64,000 nt of DNA from Pedobacter sp. PACM 27299 (GTDB lineage Bacteria; Bacteroidota; Bacteroidia; Sphingobacteriales; Sphingobacteriaceae), in assembly GCF_001412655.1 (NCBI RefSeq), contig NZ_CP012996.1:3782001-3846000 (forward strand), given 5' to 3'. A program made the translations under genes and the position numbers. The notes under the pieces were generated by a model. It was not told the origin of the DNA, searched no databases, and saw nothing but the letters and a program-made list of their open reading frames with translations. Shown here piece after piece: positions 28,629-37,252 of the stretch; within the stretch, counting starts at the first letter, position 1; each line of letters begins with the position of its first letter.

Positions 28629-29759
28629 ATGTCCAAAAAATGGGATTATACCAGTTCTGCACGAAAATTCACCGCTAAGTTTCCAGTCTTAAGTTATCTG
28701 GGCATACAAATTAACTTCTGGATCATTGCCAATGTTTTTCTGTGTGTGCTCATGCATTTACAGTCACTGTCCATCAGTGAAACTTATCAGATCCATAGGC
28801 CTGGTGGACTGGGCACCACCTTAATACTGGCGGTACTTTTCGGATTTCTTTATGGGGTGATCCTTGGCTTAACCGATCATTATCTGGATAAGAACATCCA
28901 GGAAAGACAATCTATGGGCAGGATAATTTTGATCAAATCCATCCTGTCCCTCGTACTGATTGTCTCGATGCTGGTTTTCATCAAGCGCATTTTCTTTGAT
29001 CTATTTGTAGATCCAAGCCTATATGCGCCCAACTTTATGGTCAAAGATAAATCATGGGAGTACATCTTCTTTATCCTGGTGATCTACTATTTCTTCATGA
29101 CACTCATCTTCAGTTTTATCAACCAGGTGAACAGGAAATATGGCCCCGGTGTATTGATTCCACTATTGCTTGGCAAGTATAAAACGCCAAAAGAAGAAGA
29201 ACGGATTTTCATGTTTATGGACTTAAAATCCTCCACGGCTATCGCAGAAAAGCTGGGACACTTCAAATACAGTTCATTTATCAGAGATAGTTTTTTAGAC
29301 ATCAACAAGATTCTTTTATCTTTCAATGCAGACGTTTACCAATATGTAGGAGATGAAATTGTCGTCACCTGGAGGGTAGCTGATGGAGAGAGAGACCTCT
29401 CCTGCATTCGCTTCTTTTTTGGCTGTGAAAAACAGTTTCAAGACAATGCCGATTATTACCTTTCCAATTATGGAGTTTTACCGCATTTCAAAGCAGGTCT
29501 ACACATGGGGAAAGTGACCGCTGTAGAGATTGGCGACATCAAAAGAGACATCGCTTATCACGGCGACACCTTAAATACAGCGGCAAGAATTCAAAGCGTC
29601 TGCAATGACTACCATAAAAACTTTCTAATCTCAGAATATGCTTTAGCCTCCTTAGATCCGCACCATCAACTGAAAACAGAAGCTATAGGGATGATTTTGC
29701 TCCGAGGTAAGTCCGTTGAGGTGGGGATTTTTAGTGTGGAGGGTATGGAATCAACTTAA
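28629..29759 (+). CDS. Membrane-anchored class III adenylate/guanylate cyclase
   Basis: A protein of 376 residues with an N-terminal membrane region and a C-terminal class III nucleotide cyclase domain. I start at the ATG at 28629 (MSKKWDYTSSARKF); the frame extends upstream to a TTG at 28554, but those 25 codons look unlike protein. About four membrane segments lie in residues 25-180. The catalytic domain has both metal aspartates (FMDLKSSTAIAE and YQYVGDEIVVTW), and GDTLNTAARIQ carries the transition-state Asn and Arg. The RDIAYHG aspartate is compatible with adenine specificity but does not prove it. Expected product is cAMP or cGMP. The 3' end overlaps the convergent MTHFR-like gene by four bases. 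Confidence 0.9.
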   Translation: MSKKWDYTSSARKFTAKFPVLSYLGIQINFWIIANVFLCVLMHLQSLSISETYQIHRPGGLGTTLILAVLFGFLYGVILGLTDHYLDKNIQERQSMGRIILIKSILSLVLIVSMLVFIKRIFFDLFVDPSLYAPNFMVKDKSWEYIFFILVIYYFFMTLIFSFINQVNRKYGPGVLIPLLLGKYKTPKEEERIFMFMDLKSSTAIAEKLGHFKYSSFIRDSFLDINKILLSFNADVYQYVGDEIVVTWRVADGERDLSCIRFFFGCEKQFQDNADYYLSNYGVLPHFKAGLHMGKVTAVEIGDIKRDIAYHGDTLNTAARIQSVCNDYHKNFLISEYALASLDPHHQLKTEAIGMILLRGKSVEVGIFSVEGMEST

Positions 29760-30718
29760 TCGTTTCTGTCTGACAAAACCGGCTCCATCCTTCTGATTCC
29801 TTTCTTCTGCAGCATTTCTGCAATTTCATTGACCATAAAGATCGATGCTTCAATCTCGTCTTTTCGGATCGCTACACTTTCAATATTGAATCCGAAAGGG
29901 ACACAGCGTTCCGCACAAAATGCAGTAAGTTCAGCGGCAATATCCAGGCAGACATTCACTGATCTTTCCAGCATATTATCCGCAAGCTTAAGCTCTTCCT
30001 TTAGTGAAGCCGGAATGTGAATCCCCAGCCATTCCATAAAACACAAGGTTTTAGTAGATCCGCAGGCAGTCAGCGTAAAAATGATGGTGGGTGCAGTCTT
30101 TTGCTGCTCCAGACAAGTCCTGCAGAGGTCTTCTACCACTTTTTTCGCATAACTGACATCAAACACACATTGCGAGATAAAATAGCTCACCCCACAGCTG
30201 GCCTTGTCCAGAATCCGTTGGTCTTCGTCCTTTAATACCTCATGCCTTTCAGGAATGGTGACCGCTCCCATAACAGAAGTGTAGTTATATTTATTCCAAA
30301 TCCCATAAGCCTCCGGCAAACTGATTTTAACCGGGAAATCTGGTGCGGGTACCCCCACAAAAACCGGGTAGAAATCATGCCGATGAAGGTCTTCCAGCCA
30401 ATCCGACAGCTCTTCTCCAGAAAATTTCCCCGCAGGGCGATAGATAATCTTAGGAAGATCAAGCTGCTGAAGATAGCCTGCTGCAAAACTAAAAGGATCA
30501 TGAGCTTTCAAAAAAGGAAATGGCCTTTCTTCACAGGTACGGGCAGATTCATCCTGGACATCGTACACAATTAAGGCATCAATATCCAAAGGGATTAATC
30601 TGGCAATCGTCTTTTCCGCGATTTCTGCAATTCGCTCCGCTGTAGTCTCTGATTTTGGAGGGGTAATTCCGTAGGTTAAAATTCCGGATGCTCCGGATTT
30701 GATTTTATTTAAGAACAT
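29756..30718 (-). CDS. Methylenetetrahydrofolate reductase-like protein
   Basis: A 320-residue cytoplasmic protein resembling the FAD-binding TIM barrel of methylenetetrahydrofolate reductase. Recognisable parts are the N-terminal YGITPPKSETTAERIAEIAE, ALIVYDVQDE and the late GVSYFISQCVFDVSYAKKVVEDL, equivalent to the MTHFR F-x-Q-x-x-F-D segment. It lacks the classic MetF start, so it is a divergent branch. It follows glyA by 12 bases on the same strand, and metE is just upstream. The three together could turn serine-derived one-carbon units into the methyl group of methionine. The MTHFR activity is inferred from fold and context. Confidence 0.78.
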   Translation of the reverse strand: MFLNKIKSGASGILTYGITPPKSETTAERIAEIAEKTIARLIPLDIDALIVYDVQDESARTCEERPFPFLKAHDPFSFAAGYLQQLDLPKIIYRPAGKFSGEELSDWLEDLHRHDFYPVFVGVPAPDFPVKISLPEAYGIWNKYNYTSVMGAVTIPERHEVLKDEDQRILDKASCGVSYFISQCVFDVSYAKKVVEDLCRTCLEQQKTAPTIIFTLTACGSTKTLCFMEWLGIHIPASLKEELKLADNMLERSVNVCLDIAAELTAFCAERCVPFGFNIESVAIRKDEIEASIFMVNEIAEMLQKKGIRRMEPVLSDRND

Positions 30719-30730
30719 TAATAACGAACG

Positions 30731-32017
30731 TTATGATTTATATAATGGGTTTTCTTCCATCATCCGTTCTACCTGCTCACGTACTTTCTTTAGTCCAACT
30801 TCATCTTCCGGATGGTTAATTACTTTATCAATTAGGGCTACAATCTCTTCCATATGGTTTTCTTTTAACCCACGGGTCGTGATGGCAGCAGTGCCAATTC
30901 TGATTCCTGAGGTCACAAATGGCGATTTATCATCGAAAGGCACCATGTTTTTATTCACCGTGATCCCTGCTGCGCCTAAGGCATTTTCGGCAGCTTTGCC
31001 ACTAATATTTTTATTTCTCAAATCAATCAGCATCAGATGGTTGTCTGTCCCACCCGATATGATTTTATAATCCAGGTTCACAAAGGCCTGTGCCATGACC
31101 GCAGCATTCTTTTTCACCTGAATAATATAGTTCAGATAAGTATCGCTGAGCGCTTCCCCAAAGGCGATTGCTTTTGCGGCGATGATGTGCTCCAATGGCC
31201 CGCCCTGTGTACCAGGAAATACCGCCATATCCAGCAATGCCGACATCTTTTTAAGTTCACCTTTTGGTGTTTTCTGGCCAAATGGATTGTCAAAATCCTT
31301 AGCCATCATAATCAGTCCACCTCTAGGCCCTCTTAATGTCTTATGCGTGGTAGTGGTTACTACGTGGCAATGCGGCAAAGGATTGGCCAATAAACCTCTG
31401 GCAATAAGACCCGCAGGATGTGAAATATCAGCAACCACCAATGCAGCAATCTCATCGGCAACTGCCCTTATAAATTGATAATCCCAATCTCTGGAATAGG
31501 CCGAAGCTCCACAGATGATTACTTTTGGCTTTTCTCTCAAGGCTACTTCCTTCAATTGCTGATAATCGATCAAGCCCGTTTCGCGGTCTACACCATAAAA
31601 AAACGGCTGATAGATCTTTCCTGAAAAGTTTACCGGAGAACCATGCGTCAGGTGTCCACCATGGGAAAGGTCAAAACCAAGGATCTTATCTCCAGGCTGC
31701 AGCAAGGCCAGAAAAACCGCAGCATTTGCCTGCGCTCCTGAATGTGGCTGAACGTTTACCCATTCGGCACCAAACAATTCTTTTGCTCTGGCAATGGCTA
31801 TCTTTTCAATCTCATCTACCACTTCACAACCACCATAATAACGCTTTCCAGGCAAGCCCTCCGCGTATTTATTGGTCAGTGCAGAGCCTGCAGCTTCCAT
31901 CACCTGTATGCTGACAAAGTTTTCGGAAGCGATCAATTCAATTCCATTTTCCTGACGTTCCTGTTCTTCAGAGATCAGCTTAAAAATCAGTTCATCTCTT
32001 TCTATTGTTGCTTTCAT
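30731..32017 (-). CDS. glyA: Serine hydroxymethyltransferase
   Basis: PLP enzyme of 428 residues, converting serine plus tetrahydrofolate to glycine plus 5,10-methylene-THF. It has the N-terminal [13 protein letters not shown] and [15 protein letters not shown]. The PLP lysine motif is [14 protein letters not shown] (about 225-238), and the end [16 protein letters not shown] is family-typical. It lies between metE and the MTHFR-like gene, but a transcription terminator separates it from metE, so it is probably not under the B12 riboswitch. The paired MTHFR-like gene suggests a dedicated one-carbon supply for methionine. Confidence 0.97.
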   Translation of the reverse strand: MKATIERDELIFKLISEEQERQENGIELIASENFVSIQVMEAAGSALTNKYAEGLPGKRYYGGCEVVDEIEKIAIARAKELFGAEWVNVQPHSGAQANAAVFLALLQPGDKILGFDLSHGGHLTHGSPVNFSGKIYQPFFYGVDRETGLIDYQQLKEVALREKPKVIICGASAYSRDWDYQFIRAVADEIAALVVADISHPAGLIARGLLANPLPHCHVVTTTTHKTLRGPRGGLIMMAKDFDNPFGQKTPKGELKKMSALLDMAVFPGTQGGPLEHIIAAKAIAFGEALSDTYLNYIIQVKKNAAVMAQAFVNLDYKIISGGTDNHLMLIDLRNKNISGKAAENALGAAGITVNKNMVPFDDKSPFVTSGIRIGTAAITTRGLKENHMEEIVALIDKVINHPEDEVGLKKVREQVERMMEENPLYKS

Positions 32018-32057
32018 TAAAATAATATAACCCGGTTTAACTATCGGATGGAGTAGG

Positions 32058-32088
32058 TAAAAATACTACGGGCTTTAACGCCCGTAGT
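32058..32088 (-). terminator. Intrinsic terminator after metE
   Basis: On the leftward strand a 9-bp GC-rich stem (ACTACGGGC with GCCCGTAGT, 6-base loop) is followed by ATTTTTA. It begins 9 bases past the metE stop and precedes the glyA start, so metE is likely a single-gene transcript. Confidence 0.85.
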
Positions 32089-32096
32089 GCTATGAA

Positions 32097-34403
32097 TTAA
32101 AGTACACTTTCTACACTGATCTGTACCCTCGCCTGTTTAGCGGCGGCTACCATATTGATCAATGCAGCTTTAGTTTCCGGCCATTTACGTGTTTTAAGTC
32201 CGCAATCCGGGTTTACCCAAAGGTTGCGCGCTGGCAGCAAATCTGCTGCTTTTGCCAACAGGGAAGCCATTTCTTCTGTACTTGGTACTCGTGGAGAATG
32301 GATATCATATACCCCTGGGCCAATCTCATTTGGATATTCAAAGTTGGCAAAGGCTGCTAATAGCTCCATTTGTGAACGCGAAGTCTCAATGGTGATCACA
32401 TCAGCATCCATAGCTGCAATGTGTTCAATGATGTTATTGAACTCGCTATAGCACATGTGCGTATGGATCTGCGTTTGATCCTGTACACCGCTTGCAGTGA
32501 TGCGGAAAGCTTTCACTGCCCAGTCCAGGTAATGCGGGTGTCTGGCTTTTCTTAATGGCAATCCTTCACGAATCGCTGCTTCATCAATCTGAACAATTCC
32601 GATACCTGCTTTTTCAAGCGCGACCACTTCATCACGGATGGCAAAAGCAATCTGGTTGGTCGTCACATCTCTAGGCTGATCGTCACGCACGAATGACCAT
32701 TGCAAAATGGTGACCGGGCCAGTCAGCATCCCTTTCATTGGTTTATCGGTTTGCGCAGCAGCAAATTCGCTCCAGCGTACCGTCATGTTTCCTGGGCGGC
32801 TTACATCACCATAAATTACAGGCGGCTTAACGCAGCGACTGCCATAACTCTGTACCCAGCCATTTTTAGTAAACAGGAAGCCATCCAGCTGCTCGCCGAA
32901 ATATTCCACCATGTCATTACGCTCAAATTCGCCATGTACCAACACATCCAGGCCAATTTCTTCCTGCCAGCGGATGGTCTCTACAGTGGCTTGTTCAATC
33001 GCGGTTTCATACTGTTCAAGTGTTAAATCACCCTTTTTAAACCTTGCACGCAATTGTCTAATGTCGTCAGTCTGCGGAAAGGAACCAATGGTAGTTGTAG
33101 GGAAGAAAGGCAATTGGAAGCGATCATTGTGCAATTTCTGGCGTACAGGGAAAGCACTTATACGTGTGGCATCAGCTTCAGTGATCCCAGCAACGCGGTC
33201 TTTAACAGCTTGTTTGTGCACTTTTTGCGAAGATCTTCTGCTTTCAATCGCTGCCTGATTAGTGCTCAATAAGTCCTCATCTCCTGCGGCAATCTGTTTC
33301 AATTCTGCGACTTCAGTCAATTTCTGTTTGGCAAAAGCCATCCAGTTCTTGATTTCAGGATCGATAGCAGTTTCCAGATCCAGGTCAATTGGACTGTGCA
33401 GCAATGAGCAGGAAGCTGAAATAATGACCCTATCCTCCCCCAATTTCTCCACCGCTTTATAGATCAGGGCCAATGATTTATTATAATCATTTTTCCATAC
33501 GTTACGGCCATCTACCACACCCAGGGAAAGTTGAAGTCCATCAGGAATCAAGGCCAGTACTTCCTCCAGCTGTTCCGGAGCACGTACCAGATCAATGTGC
33601 AACGCAGCAACAGGAAGGCTTACTGCCAGCTGTGTATTGTCTAACAAGGCATCAAAATACGTAGCTACTACGATTTTAATACCGCTCACACGGTTTGAAA
33701 TCGCGCGATAAGCATAATCAAATGCTTCTTTCTCTTTTTTCGAAAGGTCAAGTACCAGGCAAGGCTCATCCAGCTGAATCCATTTCGCACCCTGCTGCCT
33801 CAGGCGATTGATGATGTCGACATATACCGGCACTAATTTTTTAATCAGGTCGATGCGCTCAAATCCCTGTTCTTTTTCTTTACCCTGCAAAAGGTAACTT
33901 ACCGGACCTAAAAGTACAGGTTTAGCTTTTTCGCCAAGCTGCTGTTTTGCCGTATGGTATTCGCTAAAAATATGCTCATTAAAAATTCTGAACTCCTGAT
34001 TGGCGGTAAATTCAGGTACGATATAATGGTAATTGGTGTCCAGCCATTTGGTCATTTCCATGGCGGTGATGTCCAATCCATCTTTTTGATAACCACGAGC
34101 CATCGCAAAATAAAGGTCAATTTCTTGGTTTGATTTCACTTGCGAAAGTACCGGCGAATAGCGCTGAGGGATTACGCCCAACAATAAGCTGGTATCCAAT
34201 ACCTGATCATAAAAGCTAAAATCATTGCAAGGGATCAGGTCAATTCCAGCATCCAATTGGGTCTGCCAATTTTCTTCCTTGATCTTGCGGGCCACCGCAT
34301 TCAGTTCATCCTTACCTATTTTACCTGCCCAATATTGTTCAGAGGCTTTTTTTAGTTGTCTTTGGTTACCAATTCGCGGGTAGCCGAGGTTTTGTGTTAA
34401 CAT
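32097..34403 (-). CDS. metE: Cobalamin-independent methionine synthase
   Basis: 5-methyltetrahydropteroyltriglutamate-homocysteine methyltransferase of 768 residues, the full family length. The N-terminal LTQNLGYPRIGNQRQLKKA and the catalytic-domain start PFFPTTTIGSFPQTDDIR mark the two halves. Zinc ligands are seen in HTHMCYSEF (about 651) and NPDCGLKTR (about 734). It makes methionine without vitamin B12. A cobalamin riboswitch lies upstream on the same strand, so expression should stop when B12 is present and a B12-dependent synthase, not in this window, can take over. An Lrp-family regulator is divergent. Confidence 0.98.
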   Translation of the reverse strand: MLTQNLGYPRIGNQRQLKKASEQYWAGKIGKDELNAVARKIKEENWQTQLDAGIDLIPCNDFSFYDQVLDTSLLLGVIPQRYSPVLSQVKSNQEIDLYFAMARGYQKDGLDITAMEMTKWLDTNYHYIVPEFTANQEFRIFNEHIFSEYHTAKQQLGEKAKPVLLGPVSYLLQGKEKEQGFERIDLIKKLVPVYVDIINRLRQQGAKWIQLDEPCLVLDLSKKEKEAFDYAYRAISNRVSGIKIVVATYFDALLDNTQLAVSLPVAALHIDLVRAPEQLEEVLALIPDGLQLSLGVVDGRNVWKNDYNKSLALIYKAVEKLGEDRVIISASCSLLHSPIDLDLETAIDPEIKNWMAFAKQKLTEVAELKQIAAGDEDLLSTNQAAIESRRSSQKVHKQAVKDRVAGITEADATRISAFPVRQKLHNDRFQLPFFPTTTIGSFPQTDDIRQLRARFKKGDLTLEQYETAIEQATVETIRWQEEIGLDVLVHGEFERNDMVEYFGEQLDGFLFTKNGWVQSYGSRCVKPPVIYGDVSRPGNMTVRWSEFAAAQTDKPMKGMLTGPVTILQWSFVRDDQPRDVTTNQIAFAIRDEVVALEKAGIGIVQIDEAAIREGLPLRKARHPHYLDWAVKAFRITASGVQDQTQIHTHMCYSEFNNIIEHIAAMDADVITIETSRSQMELLAAFANFEYPNEIGPGVYDIHSPRVPSTEEMASLLAKAADLLPARNLWVNPDCGLKTRKWPETKAALINMVAAAKQARVQISVESVL

Positions 34404-34570
34404 TTCTTAAAAAGATTTAATTAGAAAAACTTTTAAATTGCTTTTGCCAGACTTCAAAATGCTTCACAAAAAAAGGGCATACTGTGTCCTCCAAACCGGC
34501 TGATGGCCAGTCTTAAAAAATCATCAGATCATTTACTTTAATTCGCGAAAGCATTGTCTTTCCAGAATGG

Positions 34571-34735
34571 GTAGGTCTCCTGACTTATAACATTTCAGCC
34601 GCCCTTCCCATCTCTTTAGAAGACAGTGGACCTATTTTGGCAGAAACTTTTTGGTTACTTACAGTTGCGCGACAGTCCGTGATTTTAACACGGTTCCCTT
34701 TTAATTCCGATTTTCATCGAAAACCTTTTCCGGTA
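34571..34735 (-). promoter_or_regulatory. Cobalamin riboswitch upstream of metE
   Basis: Read leftward this shows the conserved cobalamin aptamer in order: AAAGGGAACC, the GGACTGTCGCGCAACTGTAA core, GTCCACTG, GGGAAGG, and the 3' B12 box AAGTCAGGAGACCTACC at 34571-34587. It ends 168 bases before the metE ATG. In that leader a run of seven U (complement of 34468-34474) follows a GC-containing stretch and could be the expression platform, though I cannot confirm a clean terminator. The gene it precedes is the classic B12-repressed target. Confidence 0.96.
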
Positions 34736-34758
34736 GATAAAGTATAGAAAAGAACTAT

Positions 34759-34799
34759 TGTTTAGCATTCAGGCCCGCAGCGGGACTAAATGCTAAACA
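34759..34799. repeat. Long hairpin at the 5' end of the metE leader
   Basis: An 11-bp perfect outer stem (TGTTTAGCATT / AATGCTAAACA) encloses a second GC stem (CCCGC-A-GCGGG). It lies just upstream of the aptamer and directly against a TAnnTTTG promoter box, so the metE transcript probably starts inside its first arm. Confidence 0.6.
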
Positions 34800-34805
34800 A
34801 ATGTA
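34798..34805 (-). promoter_or_regulatory. Candidate -7 box for metE
   Basis: Read leftward: TACATTTG, an exact match to the Bacteroidota -7 consensus TAnnTTTG. No good -33 TTTG box is seen at the usual spacing, so this is tentative. A start about 6 bases further on would place the hairpin and the riboswitch at the very 5' end of the RNA. Confidence 0.4.
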
Positions 34806-34929
34806 CATACGAAGATTATATATCTTTATAACTCCCATTAAATAAGCATAATCAGCTTTTTTGTAGAAACTTTAAAGCATAATATCCTTTTTAGTTACTA
34901 TTTTTACTGTCCTAAAGGGAAAATATGCT

Positions 34930-35391
34930 ATGGAAGAATTGGATGAAACAGATTTACTGCTACTAAAGATATTAGGCGACAACTCAAATTACACGGTAAA
35001 AGAGCTCGCCGCTAAGGTAAACCTCTCCACCTCACCAGTTTTTGAGCGCATAAAAAGGCTGGAAAGTACAGGGTTTATTAAAAAATATATTGCAGTATTG
35101 GATGCGGAGAAATTCAACCAGGGCTTTATTGTTTTCTGCAACATCAAACTCAAACAGCACGATAGAAAGATAGGTCACCGCTTTGTAGAAGACATTCTAA
35201 AGATTGATGAAGTGGTAGAGTGTTATAATATCTCTGGGGATTATGACTTTATATTAAAAGTCTATGCAAGAGATATGAAGCATTACCAGGATTTTGTTTT
35301 TAACAAATTGGGATCTGTTAAAAGTATAGGAAGTACGCACAGTACCTTCGCCATGGCAGAGATCAAGAACTCTTATAATATTAATTTTTAA
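34930..35391 (+). CDS. Lrp/AsnC-family transcriptional regulator
   Basis: A 153-residue regulator with an N-terminal winged helix-turn-helix (about 5-60, LKILGDNSNYTVKELAAKV then STSPVFERIKRLESTGFIKKY). A C-terminal RAM ligand-binding domain follows (about 70-145, ECYNISGDYDFILKVYARDM). Members sense amino acids, often leucine or methionine. It is divergent from metE and the two share the 34404-34929 region, so control of metE or of its own gene is plausible. A strong hairpin follows the stop codon immediately. Confidence 0.94.
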   Translation: MEELDETDLLLLKILGDNSNYTVKELAAKVNLSTSPVFERIKRLESTGFIKKYIAVLDAEKFNQGFIVFCNIKLKQHDRKIGHRFVEDILKIDEVVECYNISGDYDFILKVYARDMKHYQDFVFNKLGSVKSIGSTHSTFAMAEIKNSYNINF

Positions 35392-35425
35392 ACTTACAGC
35401 CCGGTATAAAAACCGGGCTGTAAGT
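35392..35425 (+). terminator. Hairpin terminator after the Lrp gene
   Basis: A perfect 14-bp stem (ACTTACAGCCCGGT / ACCGGGCTGTAAGT) with a 6-base loop starts one base after the stop codon. The U-run downstream is poor, but the stem is very stable. Confidence 0.7.
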
Positions 35426-35520
35426 TCTATGACAACTGGCCGTCAATCAACAAAACCGACTTAATCGACTGTTATTTAGTTAAATAACACCAACCTAACG
35501 TTTACCTGGTTCAGTATTCT

Positions 35521-35904
35521 TTAACGGATTGGAACTGGTTGCTGATCCTCTCCAATGGCGACTAAAGTAAAAGCGCCGCTCACTACTTTTTCCCTGAACT
35601 CTTCGCTCATTTTTTCCAAATAAACCTCCACCTGAATCGTAATACTGGTATTCCCGATTCGTTGAACCCGTCCAACCAATTCTACCAGCGTACCGGCAGG
35701 AATGGGTTTGCTGAAATCGATCTGACCACTGCTCACCAATACAAAGTTTTTCCGGCTAAATCGCGTCGCCGTCATGAAGGCAGTTTCAGTCATCATCATT
35801 AATATACGTCCGCCAAACATCGTATTGTGGTGGTTGGTCGTATCAGGAAACACAACTTTAAAAACATGTGTTTCCGATTTATTGATCTTTTCCGCTATCG
35901 TCAT
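35521..35904 (-). CDS. Hot-dog acyl-CoA thioesterase
   Basis: Cytoplasmic acyl-CoA thioesterase of about 127 residues. I start at the ATG at 35902-35904 (MTIAEKINKSETHVF); the 39 codons upstream in frame look non-coding. TTNHHNTMFGGRILMMMTETAF carries the family N-H-x-x-x-x-G-G segment and the catalytic acid in the long helix. SSGQIDFSKPIPAGTLVELVG is the typical strand pair. It hydrolyses acyl-CoA to free acid and CoA. It follows the B12 uptake operon by about 130 bases on the same strand; no functional link is evident. Confidence 0.9.
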   Translation of the reverse strand: MTIAEKINKSETHVFKVVFPDTTNHHNTMFGGRILMMMTETAFMTATRFSRKNFVLVSSGQIDFSKPIPAGTLVELVGRVQRIGNTSITIQVEVYLEKMSEEFREKVVSGAFTLVAIGEDQQPVPIR

Positions 35905-36031
35905 TTTAATTTCTGTTATTATTGATCTGCACCCTGCCATTTTCCATCCGCCACTTATCCCTATCATTACTGAATCAGACCAGTCCAGGTATTCCAATGT
36001 ATAGGCTCCAGTATGGTTCAATATTAATGAC

Positions 36032-37243
36032 TTACTTATAAAAATTTAAATCTCTCGTTTCTTCATAGTTGCAGGTCAGCAAATCTAAAGCACCGACAGC
36101 ACCCATTGTAGGAACATATACTTTTACAAAATCGATGCCTGGTAAATGAACTTTTTTACCGTTCGCATCCACAGCCCAGCTGATGTCGATTGATGAATCC
36201 TTAATCCCGCCATAACCCCAGTCGAAAGTAGCTACGTTAAAGCTGGTGCCTGCGCCATCACTTACATCTTTAACCGGCACATACACTTTCGTTCCTTTCA
36301 AAGTATACGAATCCCCAAGCCACTGCGGGTAATAATTCCATCGTCTAAACTTTGTAGTCTTCGTAATGGCACCTGATCCGTTTTTATTGTCGGTATACTT
36401 AAGATAGCTCGTATCAAACTCCCATGCAGCCTTTCCCGCTACAGCAGGTTTAACCGGATCTGGTTTGTAATAAGTCATTTCATAATTTTTGACGGTAGTA
36501 GATTTATGGTATTCACTACCAGCGATCTCATACCATTCATTCTCATCGGCAATACCATTTTTATTCGCATCATAGGCCACAAATATGCCCGCAGGAGAAA
36601 ATTTAATATTGTTATTAGTCTTACTCATCTGCACTATAAAATCACGTGCAGCATAAGCATTGATCACCGTGTGATCAAATTTAGTCACTACATAACCTCC
36701 AAAAGTTCCTAGAGTAATCGCATCTCCATTATCAAGATTCAATTGCATTTCTGATAAAACTGCTGATTTGTCCGTAAATTCCAGACCATCATTACTAAAT
36801 CCTGGAGCAGGGAAAAAATCTACCAGTAATAATGCCTTTGAATTGTACGTTTTATTCGTTTCTGAAACCTTAACTTTCGTAGCAGCCTGCTTCGTCACTT
36901 TACCTGATGTTACCGTAAAATTTACCGCATAATTATTCGCCGTTGGTGCAATAAACTGTAAAGTCTTGGTATCGCAGATCACAGAATCCTTAACTACCCC
37001 GTCCTTACCCGTTACTTTTACCGTCCATTTATATTGCGGAACTAGGCCATTGCTATTTTCAATGGTCACTTCAGGATCGATCAGGACCACATTATACCTG
37101 GCTACGGCAAAATCTGCGGCTAATTTGATGGCAATAGTCTGTTCAGGATCATTAATTGCCTCTGGCTTTACCACATCTTTACTGCAGGAATATAGCGCTC
37201 CAAAAGCCGAAATACACAGGATATGTTTGATATATTTTTTCAT
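36032..37243 (-). CDS. B12-locus surface lipoprotein, paralogue 3
   Basis: Exported lipoprotein of 403 residues (lipobox LYSCSKD, Cys at about 20). A PKD/Ig-like region covers about 40-130. It is followed by a conserved domain shared with its two upstream neighbours: LVDFFPAPGFSNDGLEF, GTFGGYVVTKFDHTV, FVAYDANKNGIADENEWYEI and a late DISWAVDANGKKVHLPGIDFVKVY. The DxNKNGxxDxxEW loop looks like a calcium-binding loop. It is the last gene of the riboswitch-led BtuB/BtuG-like operon, nine bases after paralogue 2. A role in surface capture or handling of corrinoids is inferred from context only. Confidence 0.85.
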   Translation of the reverse strand: MKKYIKHILCISAFGALYSCSKDVVKPEAINDPEQTIAIKLAADFAVARYNVVLIDPEVTIENSNGLVPQYKWTVKVTGKDGVVKDSVICDTKTLQFIAPTANNYAVNFTVTSGKVTKQAATKVKVSETNKTYNSKALLLVDFFPAPGFSNDGLEFTDKSAVLSEMQLNLDNGDAITLGTFGGYVVTKFDHTVINAYAARDFIVQMSKTNNNIKFSPAGIFVAYDANKNGIADENEWYEIAGSEYHKSTTVKNYEMTYYKPDPVKPAVAGKAAWEFDTSYLKYTDNKNGSGAITKTTKFRRWNYYPQWLGDSYTLKGTKVYVPVKDVSDGAGTSFNVATFDWGYGGIKDSSIDISWAVDANGKKVHLPGIDFVKVYVPTMGAVGALDLLTCNYEETRDLNFYK

Positions 37244-37252
37244 CTTCTATAC

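Noticed and set aside
35471..35488. 18-bp AT-rich palindrome GTTATTTAGTTAAATAAC
   Set aside because: Short and AT-only apart from its ends; expected by chance at this base composition and with no gene start nearby.
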